Assembly (NCBI RefSeq): GCF_000379605.1
Contig: NZ_KB902657.1
Location: forward strand, 74,697-138,696
DNA length: 64,000 bases
Source of the DNA: Rhizobium giardinii bv. giardinii H152
GTDB taxonomy: Bacteria > Pseudomonadota > Alphaproteobacteria > Rhizobiales > Rhizobiaceae
Reading direction: 5' to 3'
Shown piece after piece: positions 63,426-64,000 of this stretch. Below the pieces are notes generated by a model, which worked only from the letters and a program-made list of their open reading frames with translations, ran no database searches and was not told where the DNA came from. Both the position numbers and the translations under genes were made by a program. How positions within the stretch are numbered: the stretch's first letter is position 1; every line of letters starts with the position of its first letter.

Positions 63426-63871
63426 GACGCCGCCCGAACCTCCGTACCACGATGAAATACCACCACTCCATACGAAGGGCTCGCCACGCCTGTTGCGATG
63501 ACGCTGCTGAGTGATGACCCAAACATCGCCGTCAGGAAGCGTGCGCCGACCTTTCGATTGCTATCAAATCCGAGGGTGGGGACTATTGGAGGTGCGAAAT
63601 AGAGGGATGTCGATATCACTTTGAAATCCGACGATAGAAGATGGAATCCATCGTGCAGATCGCTTGATTCCCTGGAAATCTCCGACAAGAATTTAGCGAG
63701 CGTTCTCCCGTTCTGAGCGCGCCCGTCGGGCCTTAGCGGCGACAATGGGAGATCATGTGGGTGGTCACTTATCAAGACCCCGACCCCTGTGAAGGTCGCG
63801 CCCGCTTCGCTGCGCACCGTACACAGCAAGTGGAACAGCTCGGTACAAACCGTTAAATCGTGAGCATGCAT
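63422..63871 (-). CDS. Small protein resembling the DisA_N / diadenylate cyclase (DAC) fold
   Basis: A 149-residue protein. Residues 74-76 read DGF where DAC proteins have DGA, in the context DLHDGFHLLSSDFKVIS, and residues 109-115 read GARFLTA where they have G-T/A-R-H-R-A-A. Strands SVIATGV and YGVVVFHRG follow as in the DAC domain. Canonical DACs condense two ATP to c-di-AMP; the His of RHR is replaced here, so a sensor or non-canonical role is as likely as cyclase activity. It is coupled to the phosphorylase gene by an ATGA overlap. The ATG at 63871 has no strong Shine-Dalgarno; a stop codon lies 13 codons upstream. Confidence 0.6.
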   Translation of the reverse strand: MHAHDLTVCTELFHLLCTVRSEAGATFTGVGVLISDHPHDLPLSPLRPDGRAQNGRTLAKFLSEISRESSDLHDGFHLLSSDFKVISTSLYFAPPIVPTLGFDSNRKVGARFLTAMFGSSLSSVIATGVASPSYGVVVFHRGTEVRAAS

Positions 63872-64000
63872 TGGCAGATCGAGGTTGATTGGAATTGGGT
63901 GATTCTATGACATGAGATTTGTCGCGCCGTCGACCAAAATCCTGCCAGCAGTTGTATTAAATTGATGGCAAGCGGGCCGCGGCTCGCAAAGCCCGCTCCG
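63872..64000. other. Upstream region of the DAC-like gene, to window end
   Basis: No gene is seen. The first 90 bases should hold the promoter of the DAC-like/phosphorylase pair; the sequence TTGTATTAAATT near 63952-63963 is AT-rich. The last 30 bases are GC-rich and cannot be assigned. Confidence 0.3.

Overview
The window looks like chromosome or large-replicon DNA of an alphaproteobacterium, most likely a Rhizobiales/Rhizobiaceae relative. It is GC-rich, has dense catabolic operons with divergent LysR, AraC, GntR, IclR or Lrp regulators, many ABC and TRAP transporters, a beta-ketoadipate pathway of rhizobial type and a fused PntA. No rRNA or tRNA gene, CRISPR array or intact insertion sequence was seen.

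Layout. 1-6050: a minus-strand aromatic O-demethylation cluster (glutathione-dependent formaldehyde dehydrogenase, ferredoxin reductase, [2Fe-2S] ferredoxin, CYP199-like P450, uptake binding protein) with a divergent LysR regulator. 6195-6971: two broken genes. 6976-16998: an amino-compound module (AraC regulator, APC permease, class III aminotransferase, aldehyde dehydrogenase), then a GntR regulator divergent from a gamma-glutamyl-GABA hydrolase-like gene and a polar amino-acid ABC transporter. 17260-23755: 4-hydroxybenzoate and 3-oxoadipate catabolism (pobA/pobR, pcaR, pcaIJF) plus a dead sulfite-oxidase-like gene. 23846-26870: pntAB. 27261-32838: a second copy of the AraC/APC/aminotransferase/ALDH module. 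32839-34455: mobile-element and gene debris. 34713-38034: alanine racemase/DadA operon with an Lrp regulator and a truncated RidA. 38191-43024: DapA-like, RraA-like, SDR and aminotransferase genes with a divergent LysR. 43161-43970: three gene remnants. 43976-55047: a carbohydrate-type operon (LysR, SDR, split transketolase, TRAP transporter, sugar ABC transporter, lactonase-like amidohydrolase).

55422-63871 is a defence island built on nucleotide second messengers. It holds (i) a two-gene type I CBASS, cap15 plus a CD-NTase; (ii) a four-gene type II CBASS, capV-dncV-cap2-cap3; and (iii) a convergent two-gene module whose 3' end overlaps cap3 by 4 bp. The third module pairs a small protein resembling the DisA_N/diadenylate-cyclase fold with a nucleoside phosphorylase. 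The phosphorylase carries an N-terminal domain that resembles the Cap15 beta-barrel but has no membrane segments. I consider this the most novel element: a possible CBASS-like system in which a soluble Cap15-type receptor controls a phosphorylase effector.

The aromatic genes form a logical route. The P450 system could demethylate a para-methoxybenzoate to 4-hydroxybenzoate plus formaldehyde; FrmA would remove the formaldehyde; PobA makes protocatechuate; PcaIJ and PcaF finish the lower pathway. The ring-cleavage genes pcaHGCDB are not in the window.
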